Assembly (NCBI GenBank): GCA_964539115.1
Contig: CAZIHY010000008.1
Location: 1 to 39,735 of the forward strand
Direction: 5' to 3'
Length of the DNA: 39,735 bases
DNA from: CAKSXP01 sp964539115
GTDB lineage: Bacteria > Bacillota > Clostridia > Oscillospirales > Oscillospiraceae
Below the pieces are notes generated by a model, which ran no database searches, was not told where the DNA came from, and was given only the letters and a program-made list of their open reading frames with translations. Positions 7,654 through 15,367 of this stretch are shown here, one piece after another. The position numbers and the translations under genes are program-made. Numbering within the stretch: the first letter of the stretch is position 1; each line of letters opens with the position of its first letter.

Positions 7654-8112
7654 TTAAGGGATTTCAAATTCGCAAAATGAAAAATATGGTTGATTTGCCT
7701 GTTTGTACTCTTTCACAATACGATATCTTCCAGAAGGGAGTTCTCCATAAATAGAATTCCAATCAAATTCAACTGTATACTCACGGTTGGATTCAACTGT
7801 AACCAATTCGCCTGTCCAGTCTACATCTCCAATTTCAATATCATACCATGAGTTGTTTCTGTAAATCTGGATAAAATACTCTGAACCAAATGATATATCC
7901 TTTTCGCTATTATTATATAGAGTTAACTGAGCCCCTTTTGTTGTCAGCGTGTCATCCGCGAACTGAATTACAATGTATTCATTTTCATTTTTGATATCCA
8001 TATTACTTTTTGTGATACTCCAAGGGTATTCCGTATTGATATCAGAATCGCATCCTACCGCATTTACAATAAGTATAACAGCAAGTGACGCGATACAGAG
8101 CTTCTTTATCAT
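7654..8112 (-). CDS. Lipoprotein, possibly with a bacterial Ig-like fold (Big_14-like)
   Basis: A 152-residue protein that starts MIKKLCIASLAVILIVNAVGC, a lipoprotein signal with a plausible lipobox cysteine at about residue 21. The mature 130 residues are beta-rich; phrases such as LTLYNNSEKDISFGSEYFIQ and GRYRIVKEY resemble an Ig-like domain common in clostridial lipoproteins (I recall Big_14; not verifiable here). The frame extends to 8154, but the ATG at 8112 falls 22 bases after the protease stop, has an AGGTTAGGA sequence upstream and begins a proper signal peptide. It is therefore the second gene of the protease operon. It could be a surface-bound inhibitor, immunity factor or anchor for the protease; that is speculation from position. 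Confidence 0.75.
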   Translation of the reverse strand: MIKKLCIASLAVILIVNAVGCDSDINTEYPWSITKSNMDIKNENEYIVIQFADDTLTTKGAQLTLYNNSEKDISFGSEYFIQIYRNNSWYDIEIGDVDWTGELVTVESNREYTVEFDWNSIYGELPSGRYRIVKEYKQANQPYFSFCEFEIP

Positions 8113-8134
8113 TGTCCTAACCTCGTATAAAGCA

Positions 8135-9319
8135 TTAATACACAGAAACGCCAAGCGTAGAGAGAATATTTACTACTTTCACATAAATGACATAACTTGT
8201 TCCGCCTTGTTCTCCAGTTATTATTCCTGCGACATAACGACTCGAGGATGTTCCACTACCGGCTACGATACCACCACTATCGCCAGAATCACAGGTCGCA
8301 CTGGTAAGAACACAATTACTAATACCATATGATGTTGTATAATTGTTATCGATAATTTCTCCAGTCTGACATCCCGAAGAAATCCCTTTAGAATAGGTAG
8401 TTGATCCAACTGCCAGGATGGTATTACCACTTGATGTTAAATTGAAATCCCACCCAGAAACAAATCTTGTAGCGGAAAAATAAGTATTTGTTCGCTCGAC
8501 GAAAACTGCATCAACATTTTCGGAATAGTATGGTGTGGTAGCGGTTCCAAAGGTTCTTGTCCCTATTGACATAGTAGTTCCTTCAGAAATCGAAGAATGA
8601 GGGGCTGTAACAATACCTAAATTACCATCTTCATCCACTGCCCAGAAGCCTATACTCCTACTATATCCGCTATTTTTAATTTCCGTTCCTGGTTCTACAG
8701 CAGCAGAAGGCGTATCTTTTGTTGGCGTTGCAATTATTTTTATATTATCAAAAGTTGATATTTTGTTTTGAATTTCTCTGCTGACAGAATCAGATTTTGC
8801 GACTGATTCCGAGGTAACAAGATAGAGGTTAACTGCATTATCTGGGAAAGAAATTCCAACACCAGCAATCTTTGAAATGAGAGAATCAGTAGAAGTAGCC
8901 TCCATTTTCTTCACAATTTCTGCATGTGCTTGTTTAAGCTCGTCGTAGGAATATCTTACCTCCTCAAACACCACATTTGTAAGGTCAATAATGTTCTCAA
9001 AATATTCTATAACGCTTTCGTCAAGAGATGTCACCTGAATAACAAGTTTCTTTTCTCCATTGATATATGCGCCACCATAAAACATTGGAAAATTAGCGTT
9101 TACGTCATCGATGAATTGAGGATTATACGCCCAAGTTTCCAATAATTTATTATATTTCCCATTCGCTTCGTTTTCCAATGTTTGCAATTCATCAGACAAG
9201 GCAACGAGATCGGTGGTTGTTTTAGAATCAGATTCAATGGCAAATACGGTTGTGTTGGGAATGAAGCAAAGAGCTATCAGCATTGTCATCGCTAAAAGGA
9301 TGGATAATATTTTTTTCAT
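8135..9319 (-). CDS. Secreted chymotrypsin-fold serine protease (S1, streptogrisin/alpha-lytic-like) with propeptide
   Basis: A 394-residue pre-pro-protease. Residues 1-27 are a signal peptide, about 28-215 a propeptide-like region, and about 216-394 the protease domain. The catalytic triad is visible in order: His241 in TAPHS, Asp270 in NVDAVFV and Ser348 in CDSGDSGG. Cysteine pairs (Cys317/Cys336 and Cys343 near the active serine) could form disulfides. The compact layout with a long pro-region is that of secreted bacterial S1 enzymes rather than HtrA, as there is no PDZ domain. It lies in the foreign insert, followed by a lipoprotein gene. A leader ORF and attenuator lie upstream. Targets are unknown. 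Confidence 0.88.
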   Translation of the reverse strand: MKKILSILLAMTMLIALCFIPNTTVFAIESDSKTTTDLVALSDELQTLENEANGKYNKLLETWAYNPQFIDDVNANFPMFYGGAYINGEKKLVIQVTSLDESVIEYFENIIDLTNVVFEEVRYSYDELKQAHAEIVKKMEATSTDSLISKIAGVGISFPDNAVNLYLVTSESVAKSDSVSREIQNKISTFDNIKIIATPTKDTPSAAVEPGTEIKNSGYSRSIGFWAVDEDGNLGIVTAPHSSISEGTTMSIGTRTFGTATTPYYSENVDAVFVERTNTYFSATRFVSGWDFNLTSSGNTILAVGSTTYSKGISSGCQTGEIIDNNYTTSYGISNCVLTSATCDSGDSGGIVAGSGTSSSRYVAGIITGEQGGTSYVIYVKVVNILSTLGVSVY

Positions 9320-9367
9320 GAGAAACTCCTTTCTATTTCAAATTTCTTGAACATGTAATAAAACCTG

Positions 9368-9416
9368 AAAACGAAAAAGCGCATAAGCCGACGATCAACA
9401 GTCTAGCTTATGCGCT
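9368..9416 (-). terminator. Attenuator-like terminator in the leader of the protease operon
   Basis: On the minus strand an 11-bp perfect stem (AGCGCATAAGC at 9378-9388 with 9406-9416) is followed by TTTTTCGTTTTC. It lies 50 bases upstream of the protease start, where it would cut the operon off from its own promoter, and the stop codon of a 34-codon ORF falls inside its first arm. This is the layout of a transcription attenuator. Confidence 0.75.
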
Positions 9417-9512
9417 CACATGATAGATTTTGAGTTGCCCCGTCCATAAATGGGGGCTATGCCAAAATCCTGCGTGAGATAATCCAAACTGCTTTCGCTT
9501 GAAATGGAACAT
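9408..9512 (-). CDS. Putative 34-codon leader peptide upstream of the protease
   Basis: A short ORF beginning ATG (9512), with the strong SD TTGGAGGTCG about 6 bases upstream. It encodes a basic, His/Trp-rich peptide beginning MFHFKRKQFGLSHAGFWHSP, and its TAA lies within the first arm of the terminator hairpin. A promoter (-35 TTGTAA, 17-base spacer, -10 TATAGT) lies 75-100 bases upstream. Ribosome position on this ORF would decide whether the hairpin forms, as in leader-peptide attenuation. It might instead be a functional small peptide. No family is recognised. Confidence 0.55.
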   Translation of the reverse strand: MFHFKRKQFGLSHAGFWHSPHLWTGQLKIYHVSA

Positions 9513-9560
9513 GACACGACCTCCAATCTAATGAATGTCAGATAGTGCAAACTATCCGCA

Positions 9561-9589
9561 AGCAAACTATACCATTTTTCGGCAGGAAT
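9561..9589 (-). promoter_or_regulatory. Promoter of the leader ORF/protease operon
   Basis: On the minus strand -35 TTGTAA, a 17-base spacer (TTCCTGCCGAAAAATGG) and -10 TATAGT; coordinates are accurate to a few bases. It is the best promoter upstream of the protease. Confidence 0.6.
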
Positions 9590-9599
9590 TACAATACTT

Positions 9600-9885
9600 T
9601 TTGTAAAAAATGATAAAATAAATTTATCGTGTATTTTTTGAGAACCATGCGATTATATCAAGCTCATATCAAAATGTTGGTATTGGCGTCAAAGCGGGCA
9701 GACATAAAGGCAGCGTTTGCAATGAAATGATTGAGTAACAACTACAGCCGAAGCAGTCAACGGTCAAGATGAACGGGCATAAATGCTCGCCGTTGACAGT
9801 CCCGCCGGGTTTTGCAGATAGGCAGTCAAAGGACGACAGCAAGAAGTGCTACCGCCCCTTTTTGTTTGCTTCTTCCCTCTGTATC
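9600..9885. other. Gene-poor right end of the insert
   Basis: No convincing gene is visible between the promoter of the leader ORF and the second direct repeat. The last 150 bases are GC-richer than the rest of the insert and read like the non-coding edge or a broken gene of a mobile element. On the minus strand 20 codons from here are fused to the truncated OYE fragment. Confidence 0.5.
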
Positions 9886-10191
9886 AAAGTGCACGGCTTC
9901 TACCATCGCGCTGAGATAGTTGTCAACACTTGGGTCAGAAGGGTCCCAGCATGGGCCACGTTTTATATCCTCCATCGGCATGTGCCGAGTATTGTTGAAC
10001 CTGTCCGGTATGGTGACAAGCGAGGAACCCGCGCGGGCAATGTTTTCAACAAAGCTTATAATGGATTCGGAGGGGAAAATTTCCGGCCCCTGCAAAAAAT
10101 GCGGAAGGCAGCTTGAAGATATCATGCGGTTTTTCAGAACATGTCCGCGGATAACTATTGGGGACAGCAGATGTTCAAAGCTGTGACTCAT
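9826..10191 (-). pseudogene. Truncated 5' copy of the OYE gene
   Basis: The first 102 codons are the same protein sequence as the intact gene at 5058-7052. Homology stops at 9886 and 19 foreign codons follow before a stop. Only the very start of the FMN barrel is encoded, with no active-site region, so the product cannot be functional. Three third-position differences from the intact copy are all synonymous. Its retained promoter would transcribe leftward into the insert. Confidence 0.9.
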
Positions 10192-10625
10192 ACGTTCTCG
10201 TCCTTTCTGAAACTCATATTTTGCATAAACTGTAATATTAATTTTAACATTATTGTGTATGAAATGTCCAATGCCGTGGGGTTATGGGTCGATTAATTAT
10301 AGTTATCGTCCTTTTACAGAAAATGTGTTAAAATATAAAAAAGGGGGACGAGGATATGGAACTGTTTCAGATAGACTATTTCAGAACGCTGGCCCGCACG
10401 GGCAATATGACGGCCGCTGCGTCAGAGCTGCATATAACCCAGCCTGCGCTCAGCCGAGCCATCTCCGCGCTTGAGACAGACCTCGGCACACAGTTGTTTG
10501 AACGGGCGCGTGGAAAGCTGCGTCTGAACCACGCAGGGGAGCTTTTCCTCGAGAATGCGGACAAGATTTTCGCGGAGATAGGCAACGCGCGCGAGCGGCT
10601 TGAGGCGCTGGAGAGGCCGGTGGGG
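9886..10625. repeat. 740-bp direct repeat, copy 2
   Basis: Second copy of 6747-7486, same orientation. Here lysR continues intact to the right and the OYE gene is cut on the left, the mirror of copy 1. Confidence 0.97.
10192..10355. promoter_or_regulatory. Divergent OYE/lysR promoter region (copy 2)
   Basis: Identical to 7053-7216. It now drives the intact lysR to the right and an OYE fragment to the left. Confidence 0.5.
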
Positions 10626-11231
10626 GAGAGTCTGCGCTTTGGCACGACCCAGCACGGACTCATAACACGCGCGCTTTATGCATTCTGTGCGGAGAGACCG
10701 GCGCTACATGTTGAGGAAGAGCGCGTGCCTGTGCAGGAGATCAAAAATTATTGCGAAACCTCCGCTGCGGATTTTGTGGTTTCCTCCGAGAGCGCGCACT
10801 CGCCGGTCGTTGAAGCGTGGAAGCTGTATACTGATGGTTTCGTACTCCTCGGCGGCAAAGACGGCTCGGAGGTGACGGTCGAGGAAATTCAGAATATGCG
10901 TATTATTCAGCGTGAGAATTATCACCAGCTTGACGCTGTGTACGCAAGCCCGAATTTCAGTGGGAACGTCTGTTTTGATTGCGGGGACGTGATTCTGGCG
11001 CTCAGCCTTGTCAGGAGAGGCTTCGGCGCGCTCGTGCTTTCACAGGATTATTGCCGCTTCCTTTCCGAGAACTGTCCCGAAATGATGTCGGGAATCGGCA
11101 GCGCCGTCATAACAAAAAATGGGGTTCCCGTCACATATGACGTTTTGTGTTCAAGACAGCGATACAGGGAGAGCACCGAAACGGCCGAGTGCTTCACTGA
11201 ATTTCTCGCTGAGTTCTATTCGGAAAGATAA
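10356..11231 (+). CDS. LysR-family transcriptional regulator
   Basis: A 291-residue, full-length LysR-type regulator. The N-terminal winged HTH (residues 1-60, with the typical TGNMTAAASELHITQPALSR recognition region) is followed by a linker helix and a periplasmic-binding-protein-like effector domain from about residue 90 to the end. Such regulators usually control the divergent gene, so it probably governs the OYE–PanE-like–hypothetical operon in response to a pathway metabolite, and often represses itself. After the insertion the intact regulator lies 3.1 kb from the intact operon, but both keep a copy of the operator region. The SD is GAGGAT with a G-run before it. It differs from the truncated copy at residue 75 (Ile instead of Thr). 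Confidence 0.92.
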   Translation: MELFQIDYFRTLARTGNMTAAASELHITQPALSRAISALETDLGTQLFERARGKLRLNHAGELFLENADKIFAEIGNARERLEALERPVGESLRFGTTQHGLITRALYAFCAERPALHVEEERVPVQEIKNYCETSAADFVVSSESAHSPVVEAWKLYTDGFVLLGGKDGSEVTVEEIQNMRIIQRENYHQLDAVYASPNFSGNVCFDCGDVILALSLVRRGFGALVLSQDYCRFLSENCPEMMSGIGSAVITKNGVPVTYDVLCSRQRYRESTETAECFTEFLAEFYSER

Positions 11232-11235
11232 CAAA

Positions 11236-11262
11236 CAGCGCCTGACCCTCGGTCAGGCGCTG
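11236..11262. terminator. Terminator hairpin between convergent lysR and hsp20 genes
   Basis: A 12-bp perfect stem CAGCGCCTGACC with a 3-base loop. Only the minus-strand side has a U-rich tail (TTTGTTATCTTT), so it best serves the hsp20 transcript while also sitting 5 bases after lysR. Confidence 0.75.
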
Positions 11263-11274
11263 TCCGGCACTTTG

Positions 11275-11712
11275 TCAGCCTTCGATGGAAATATACTTGT
11301 TCTCGTCGGCGAGTTGCCGGGAGTTCGCGGGGACTGTGAGATTGAGGATGCCGTCCTCGAGCTTTGCAGAGACGTCCTCACGGGAAATTCCGCTGCCGAC
11401 ATAGAAGCTGCGCGAGCAGCTTCCGTAGCAGCGCTCACGGTGGATATAACCTCTGTCGCTCTCGTCAGAGCTGTGGTCACAGCGTTTCTCCGCGGAGACG
11501 GTCAAATATCCGTTCTCAAGAGATACGTTGATGTCGTCCTTTTTATATCCGGGAAGGTCGATGCTGACCTCATAGTTGTCCCCGTTTTTCCTGACGTCGG
11601 TTCTCATGAAATTTTTCTCTCCTCTGGATCCGCGCCTTGAGAAGAGGTCGCTGTCGAAGGGAGATGTCCAATGATCGAACAGGCTGTCGCCAAAAACGCT
11701 TGGTATAAGCAC
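11275..11712 (-). CDS. Hsp20/alpha-crystallin small heat-shock protein
   Basis: A 145-residue ATP-independent holdase. Residues about 35-135 form the alpha-crystallin domain: VSIDLPGYKKDDINVSLENG in the N-terminal half and the conserved LEDGILNLTVPAN near the end. The frame stays open to a TTG at 11727, but those first codons contain the SD GGAGGAACG itself, so the GTG at 11712 is the likely start. A stretch rich in Ser, Asp and Cys (CDHSSDESDRGYIHRERCYGSCSRS) in the middle matches the loop region of the family; the several cysteines are unusual. It stands alone between two terminators. Confidence 0.9.
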   Translation of the reverse strand: MLIPSVFGDSLFDHWTSPFDSDLFSRRGSRGEKNFMRTDVRKNGDNYEVSIDLPGYKKDDINVSLENGYLTVSAEKRCDHSSDESDRGYIHRERCYGSCSRSFYVGSGISREDVSAKLEDGILNLTVPANSRQLADENKYISIEG

Positions 11713-11795
11713 AGGTCGTTCCTCCAATCAATTAAGGCTTTTATGCAGTTATAGTTTTCCGCGTTTGAAACTTTGTATTCCCCGATATGATATGC

Positions 11796-11832
11796 AAAAA
11801 AAGTTCCCAACGTTCAGTTGGGAACTTTTTTA
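11796..11832. terminator. Bidirectional terminator overlapping the end of the EamA gene
   Basis: A stem with arms GTTCCCAAC extended by A/T runs on both sides (11796-11811 and 11817-11832), loop 5 bases. The last five codons and the stop of the EamA transporter lie inside the hairpin. Confidence 0.85.
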
Positions 11833-12728
11833 GTTTTATCGATTTTTTTGTTTTTCAAAAAACTCAGTTTCGTTTCAGAGATCAGGACCGCGCAGAAAAT
11901 GAGCGCAAAACCCAGAACCAGACGAAAACTGAGTATCTCCTGACCAAGAATGACGGAAAACAGCGTGCCGAATGCCGATTCAAGCGTTAGAATAACCGAC
12001 GCAGAAGCCGGCGGCGTGTATTTCTGCCCTACTGTTTGAAGCAGGAAGCAGACCGCAGTGCACATGACGCAGAGATATATGATGCTGCCGATGGCGCCTG
12101 AGGGGATAGAGGTCGGGACAGGTCCTGTGCACAGTGCGCAGATCCATGCGAGTACGGCGGCTGTAGCAAACTGAAGCATGGAAAGCAGCACGGGGCTGCG
12201 TCCATCGGCGGCATGGTCGGTTGCTATGATGTGCAGTGCGAAGAACAGGCCAGAGCATACGGTCAACGTTTCGCCAAGACCGCCCTGCAGACCGTCCCGA
12301 AGAAAAATAAACGCCATACCCATTATGCAGATAACTGCCGCGATCAAATTGAACTTATCGGGCCGCCTGCGGCTGATGAGCCAGTACAGAAACGGCACAA
12401 GGATGCAATATGTCGCCGTAAGAAAAGCGTTTATGCCAGGCGTGGTATGAACAAGTCCGTAGGTTTGCAGAACGTAAGCCAGAAACAGGAATATACCCAT
12501 CGAAACCCCGCCTTTGAGATACCCTCTGTCAAGTTTTTTCAGCTGCGGGATGCCCATGAGCAGCAGCAGTACTGCGGCTCCTGAAAATCGGAAGGCCAGG
12601 ATGTAGAGCGTGTCTACGCTGTCAAGCGCACTTTTGAGGATAACGAAAGAAGTGCCCCAGATAAGCGTTGTCACAAGCAGCGACAGACGTCCCAGGATAC
12701 CCAGCTTTTTTTCTGATATACGTGACAT
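11814..12728 (-). CDS. EamA/DMT-family transporter
   Basis: A 304-residue membrane protein with about ten hydrophobic helices in two EamA repeats (roughly residues 14-145 and 160-290), each containing family features such as SFVILKSAL near the start and LTLESAFGTLFSVILGQE in the second repeat. Members export amino acids, nucleosides or other metabolites; no substrate can be assigned. The start ATG lies 3 bases after the uvrD stop, with AAGGATGATTAAATA upstream, so the gene is co-transcribed with uvrD. The C-terminus is basic, as usual for a cytoplasmic tail. Confidence 0.88.
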   Translation of the reverse strand: MSRISEKKLGILGRLSLLVTTLIWGTSFVILKSALDSVDTLYILAFRFSGAAVLLLLMGIPQLKKLDRGYLKGGVSMGIFLFLAYVLQTYGLVHTTPGINAFLTATYCILVPFLYWLISRRRPDKFNLIAAVICIMGMAFIFLRDGLQGGLGETLTVCSGLFFALHIIATDHAADGRSPVLLSMLQFATAAVLAWICALCTGPVPTSIPSGAIGSIIYLCVMCTAVCFLLQTVGQKYTPPASASVILTLESAFGTLFSVILGQEILSFRLVLGFALIFCAVLISETKLSFLKNKKIDKTKKVPN

Positions 12729-12731
12729 TAT

Positions 12732-15161
12732 TTAATCATCCTTTGTCATGCTGCGGCTTGCGGCGCGAAGCATAAGCCTCTTTGCGCCGGTTCCGTCAAA
12801 TTCGATTTCAATAAGGTGGTCCCCACCCATTGGCGTCATTTTTGTTATAACTCCGGAGCCAAAAGCCTTGTGAGTGATCCTGTCGCCAAGCGAGAAATCC
12901 GGCGCGGGCGCGTCTGAAACGCTTTTTCCGGAGGGCGGAGCTACAGACGGCTTTCGTGCGGGCGCGGCGCTTTTTGAGGTATAGCTGCGTGTGGAACCTG
13001 ACCGTGGAGCGCTGCCGTAATTATAGGAAGAGTAGGAGGAAAAGCCGCGTCCGGTGGAGCCAAAGTCGTTATACGCGGGCTCCGGCCTGTCGATGTCGTC
13101 GTCCGGGATCTCCTCCAAAAAGCGCGAGGGCTTGTTTGCGCTTGTGCGGCCGAAAAGCATCCTCCGCTTTGCACAGGTTATGTATAACCGCTTGCGCGCG
13201 CGGGTTATCGCAACGTAGCAGAGTCTGCGCTCTTCCTCCATCTCGTCCTGCTCGCCGATCGCGCGTGTGCCGGGGAATATCCCTTCTTCCGCGCCGACGA
13301 TAAAGACATTTGGAAACTCAAGTCCTTTGGCCGAGTGCATTGTCATCATAACGACGCAGTCGGCGTTGTTATCAAAGTTGTCAAGGTCTGTGTAGAGAGC
13401 GACCTCGTCCATGAAGCCGGCGAGGGAGGAATCTCCCGTCTCTTTAATATATGACAGGATGTTAGTTTTGAGTTCCTGTACGTTTTCAATGCGGGAGAGG
13501 TTCTCGTCCGATTCCTTGGCCTGAAGAGCGGCGAGATAGCCGGTCTTTTCAAGCAGTGCGTCATAAAGCTGGTCCAGCGGGGAAGTCTGACTCATCTCAC
13601 GAAGGTCGTTTATCATGATCGTGAACTGGCGGAGCTTTATCGCAACACGCTGAAGTTCGGGGTATTTGTCAGCACGCTCCATTATCTCGAAGAGCGGTGA
13701 ACCCTCCGCTGCGGAGATCGACTGAAGCTTTTCAACGGTCGCAGCGCTTATGCCGCGGGCGGGTGTATTGACTATGCGGATAAGCCGCAGATCGTCCTTT
13801 GGCGAAAGCACGACGTTCATGTATGCCAATACGTCCTTTATCTCAGCGCGGTCAAAAAACCTCATGCCGCCGACAATGCGGTATGGGATACCATTGCGCT
13901 TAAAGGCATATTCAAGCTGGTTGGACTGGGCGTTCATGCGGTAGAGAATGGCATTGTCTCGCCAGTTTTCGCCGCCGCCATAGGCACGAAGGATGCGCTG
14001 GGCGACATATTGTGCCTCGTCATTTTCGTCCCGCGCGACATAGAGGCTGAGCTTGTCGCCGCTGCCGGCGTTGGTCCAGAGTTCCTTGCCCTTTCGTCCG
14101 GTGTTGTTTCGGATAACGCTGTTGGCGGCGTTCAGGATGTGGCCCGTGGAACGGTAGTTCTGTTCGAGCCGAATTACCCGTGCGTTTTCATACTGCTTTT
14201 CAAAGCTAAGTATGTTTTCGATAGTCGCGCCGCGGAATTTGTATATGCTTTGGTCGTCGTCACCGACGACGCAGATATTCTCGTGTCCGCCGCAAAGCAG
14301 GGAGGTAAGTCGGTATTGAAGGTTGTTCGTATCCTGATACTCGTCGATGAGCACATAGCGGAACTTCTGCTGATAGTATTCGCGCACATCGTCAAAATCC
14401 GTCAGGAGCCTCACCGTGTGGGAGATAAGATCGTCAAAGTCCATAGCGCCTGCCTGAAAAAGGCGGTTGGTGTATTCGTTGTATGCCGCCGCGATTTTCG
14501 GCATCCGCGGGTCGCCGGAGGCGCGTGCCTGAGCCATGAATTTGTCGGGAGTGATCCCCGCATCCTTGGCTTTGCTTATCTGGTTCAAAACCGTCTTATG
14601 AGGATATATCTTCTCGTCAAGATTCAGTTCCTTAAGTATGCGCTTCATAAGGCTCTGGCTATCGGAGGTGTCATAGATCGTGAAAGAACGCGGGAAGCCG
14701 AGCCTGTCCGCGTCGCGCCGCAGGATGCGGACGCAGGCGGAGTGGAAGGTCATTGCCCAGATGTCGTTTGCCTCGGGCCCGAGCATGTTCTCAAGGCGTG
14801 CCTTGAGCTCGTCGGCGGCCTTGTTGGTGAAGGTGATGGCGATGATGCGCCAGGGCTCACAGGGAGAGAGAGGCGCGAGCGCCCGGGCCTGCCGGGTGTC
14901 GACGCTCTCGAGAGTGATAATGTCTTCCTCAGTTGCGTCGGGCGGAACATACTCGCTGTCGCTTGCCCTGCCGTATTTGAGGAGGTTTGCTATCCTGTTG
15001 ATAAGAACGGTCGTCTTTCCGCTGCCTGCGCCCGCGAGTATGAGAAGCGGGCCTTCGGTCGTCATGACAGCCTTGCGCTGCATCGGATTTAGGTGTGAAA
15101 ACTCCGCCTCTACGACCGCTCGGCGCGCTTTAATATATCTTTCTTCAAATTCTTTAGTCAT
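12732..15161 (-). CDS. pcrA: UvrD/PcrA-family DNA helicase
   Basis: An 809-residue superfamily 1A helicase. Motifs in order: Walker A LAGAGSGKT near residue 45, the Walker B/II region DEYQDTNN, motif III VGDDDQSIYKFRGA, motif IV QNYRS, and C-terminal motifs VMMTMHSAKGLEFPNVF and VAITRARKRLYITCAKRR. The tail has the PcrA-type Tudor-like end (GDRITHKAFGSGVITKM). PcrA unwinds DNA in excision repair, replication restart and plasmid replication. The frame is open to 15233, but GGAG lies 7 bases before the ATG at 15161 and the homologous sequence starts there. A Gly/Ser-rich linker precedes the C-terminal domain. It heads a two-gene unit with the EamA transporter. Confidence 0.93.
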   Translation of the reverse strand: MTKEFEERYIKARRAVVEAEFSHLNPMQRKAVMTTEGPLLILAGAGSGKTTVLINRIANLLKYGRASDSEYVPPDATEEDIITLESVDTRQARALAPLSPCEPWRIIAITFTNKAADELKARLENMLGPEANDIWAMTFHSACVRILRRDADRLGFPRSFTIYDTSDSQSLMKRILKELNLDEKIYPHKTVLNQISKAKDAGITPDKFMAQARASGDPRMPKIAAAYNEYTNRLFQAGAMDFDDLISHTVRLLTDFDDVREYYQQKFRYVLIDEYQDTNNLQYRLTSLLCGGHENICVVGDDDQSIYKFRGATIENILSFEKQYENARVIRLEQNYRSTGHILNAANSVIRNNTGRKGKELWTNAGSGDKLSLYVARDENDEAQYVAQRILRAYGGGENWRDNAILYRMNAQSNQLEYAFKRNGIPYRIVGGMRFFDRAEIKDVLAYMNVVLSPKDDLRLIRIVNTPARGISAATVEKLQSISAAEGSPLFEIMERADKYPELQRVAIKLRQFTIMINDLREMSQTSPLDQLYDALLEKTGYLAALQAKESDENLSRIENVQELKTNILSYIKETGDSSLAGFMDEVALYTDLDNFDNNADCVVMMTMHSAKGLEFPNVFIVGAEEGIFPGTRAIGEQDEMEEERRLCYVAITRARKRLYITCAKRRMLFGRTSANKPSRFLEEIPDDDIDRPEPAYNDFGSTGRGFSSYSSYNYGSAPRSGSTRSYTSKSAAPARKPSVAPPSGKSVSDAPAPDFSLGDRITHKAFGSGVITKMTPMGGDHLIEIEFDGTGAKRLMLRAASRSMTKDD

Positions 15162-15367
15162 AGGAAAACTCCATGTCTCCATGTATATTTTGTCAAACAA
15201 ATGCATTATACAACATCTTACCGCAAAGAACAATGGAAATGAAACTCCATATTTTTAACAGCATAATGCGATTATCGGTAATATCTTTTATCAGCCGCAG
15301 CCGAATAAGCGTGCACAGGCAAGGTAAACTATGGTTATGACCAATATCTTTCAAAGGAGATTTTCTA

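Larger units (their letters stand above)
7487..9885. mobile_element. 2.4-kb inserted segment between direct repeats
   Basis: This segment separates the two 740-bp repeats and is foreign to the OYE-lysR divergon. It is more AT-rich than its flanks through most of its length. Its left end begins mid-gene: a frame at 7488-7550 reads NLLEGYGSDNAAANAHVR and stops, like the tail of a longer gene. It then holds a terminator, a lipoprotein, a secreted protease, a leader ORF with attenuator and a gene-poor right end. No transposase, integrase or replication gene is visible within it. The repeat-insert-repeat order, with one intact and one cut copy of each flanking gene, fits single-crossover integration of a circular molecule carrying the 740-bp homology. 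Confidence 0.7.

Noticed and set aside
7487..9885. Insertion sequence or transposon with target-site duplication
   Set aside because: No transposase and no terminal inverted repeats; a 740-bp duplication far exceeds any target-site duplication.
11713..11727. TTG at 11727 as hsp20 start
   Set aside because: Its codons contain the SD GGAGG for the GTG at 11712.
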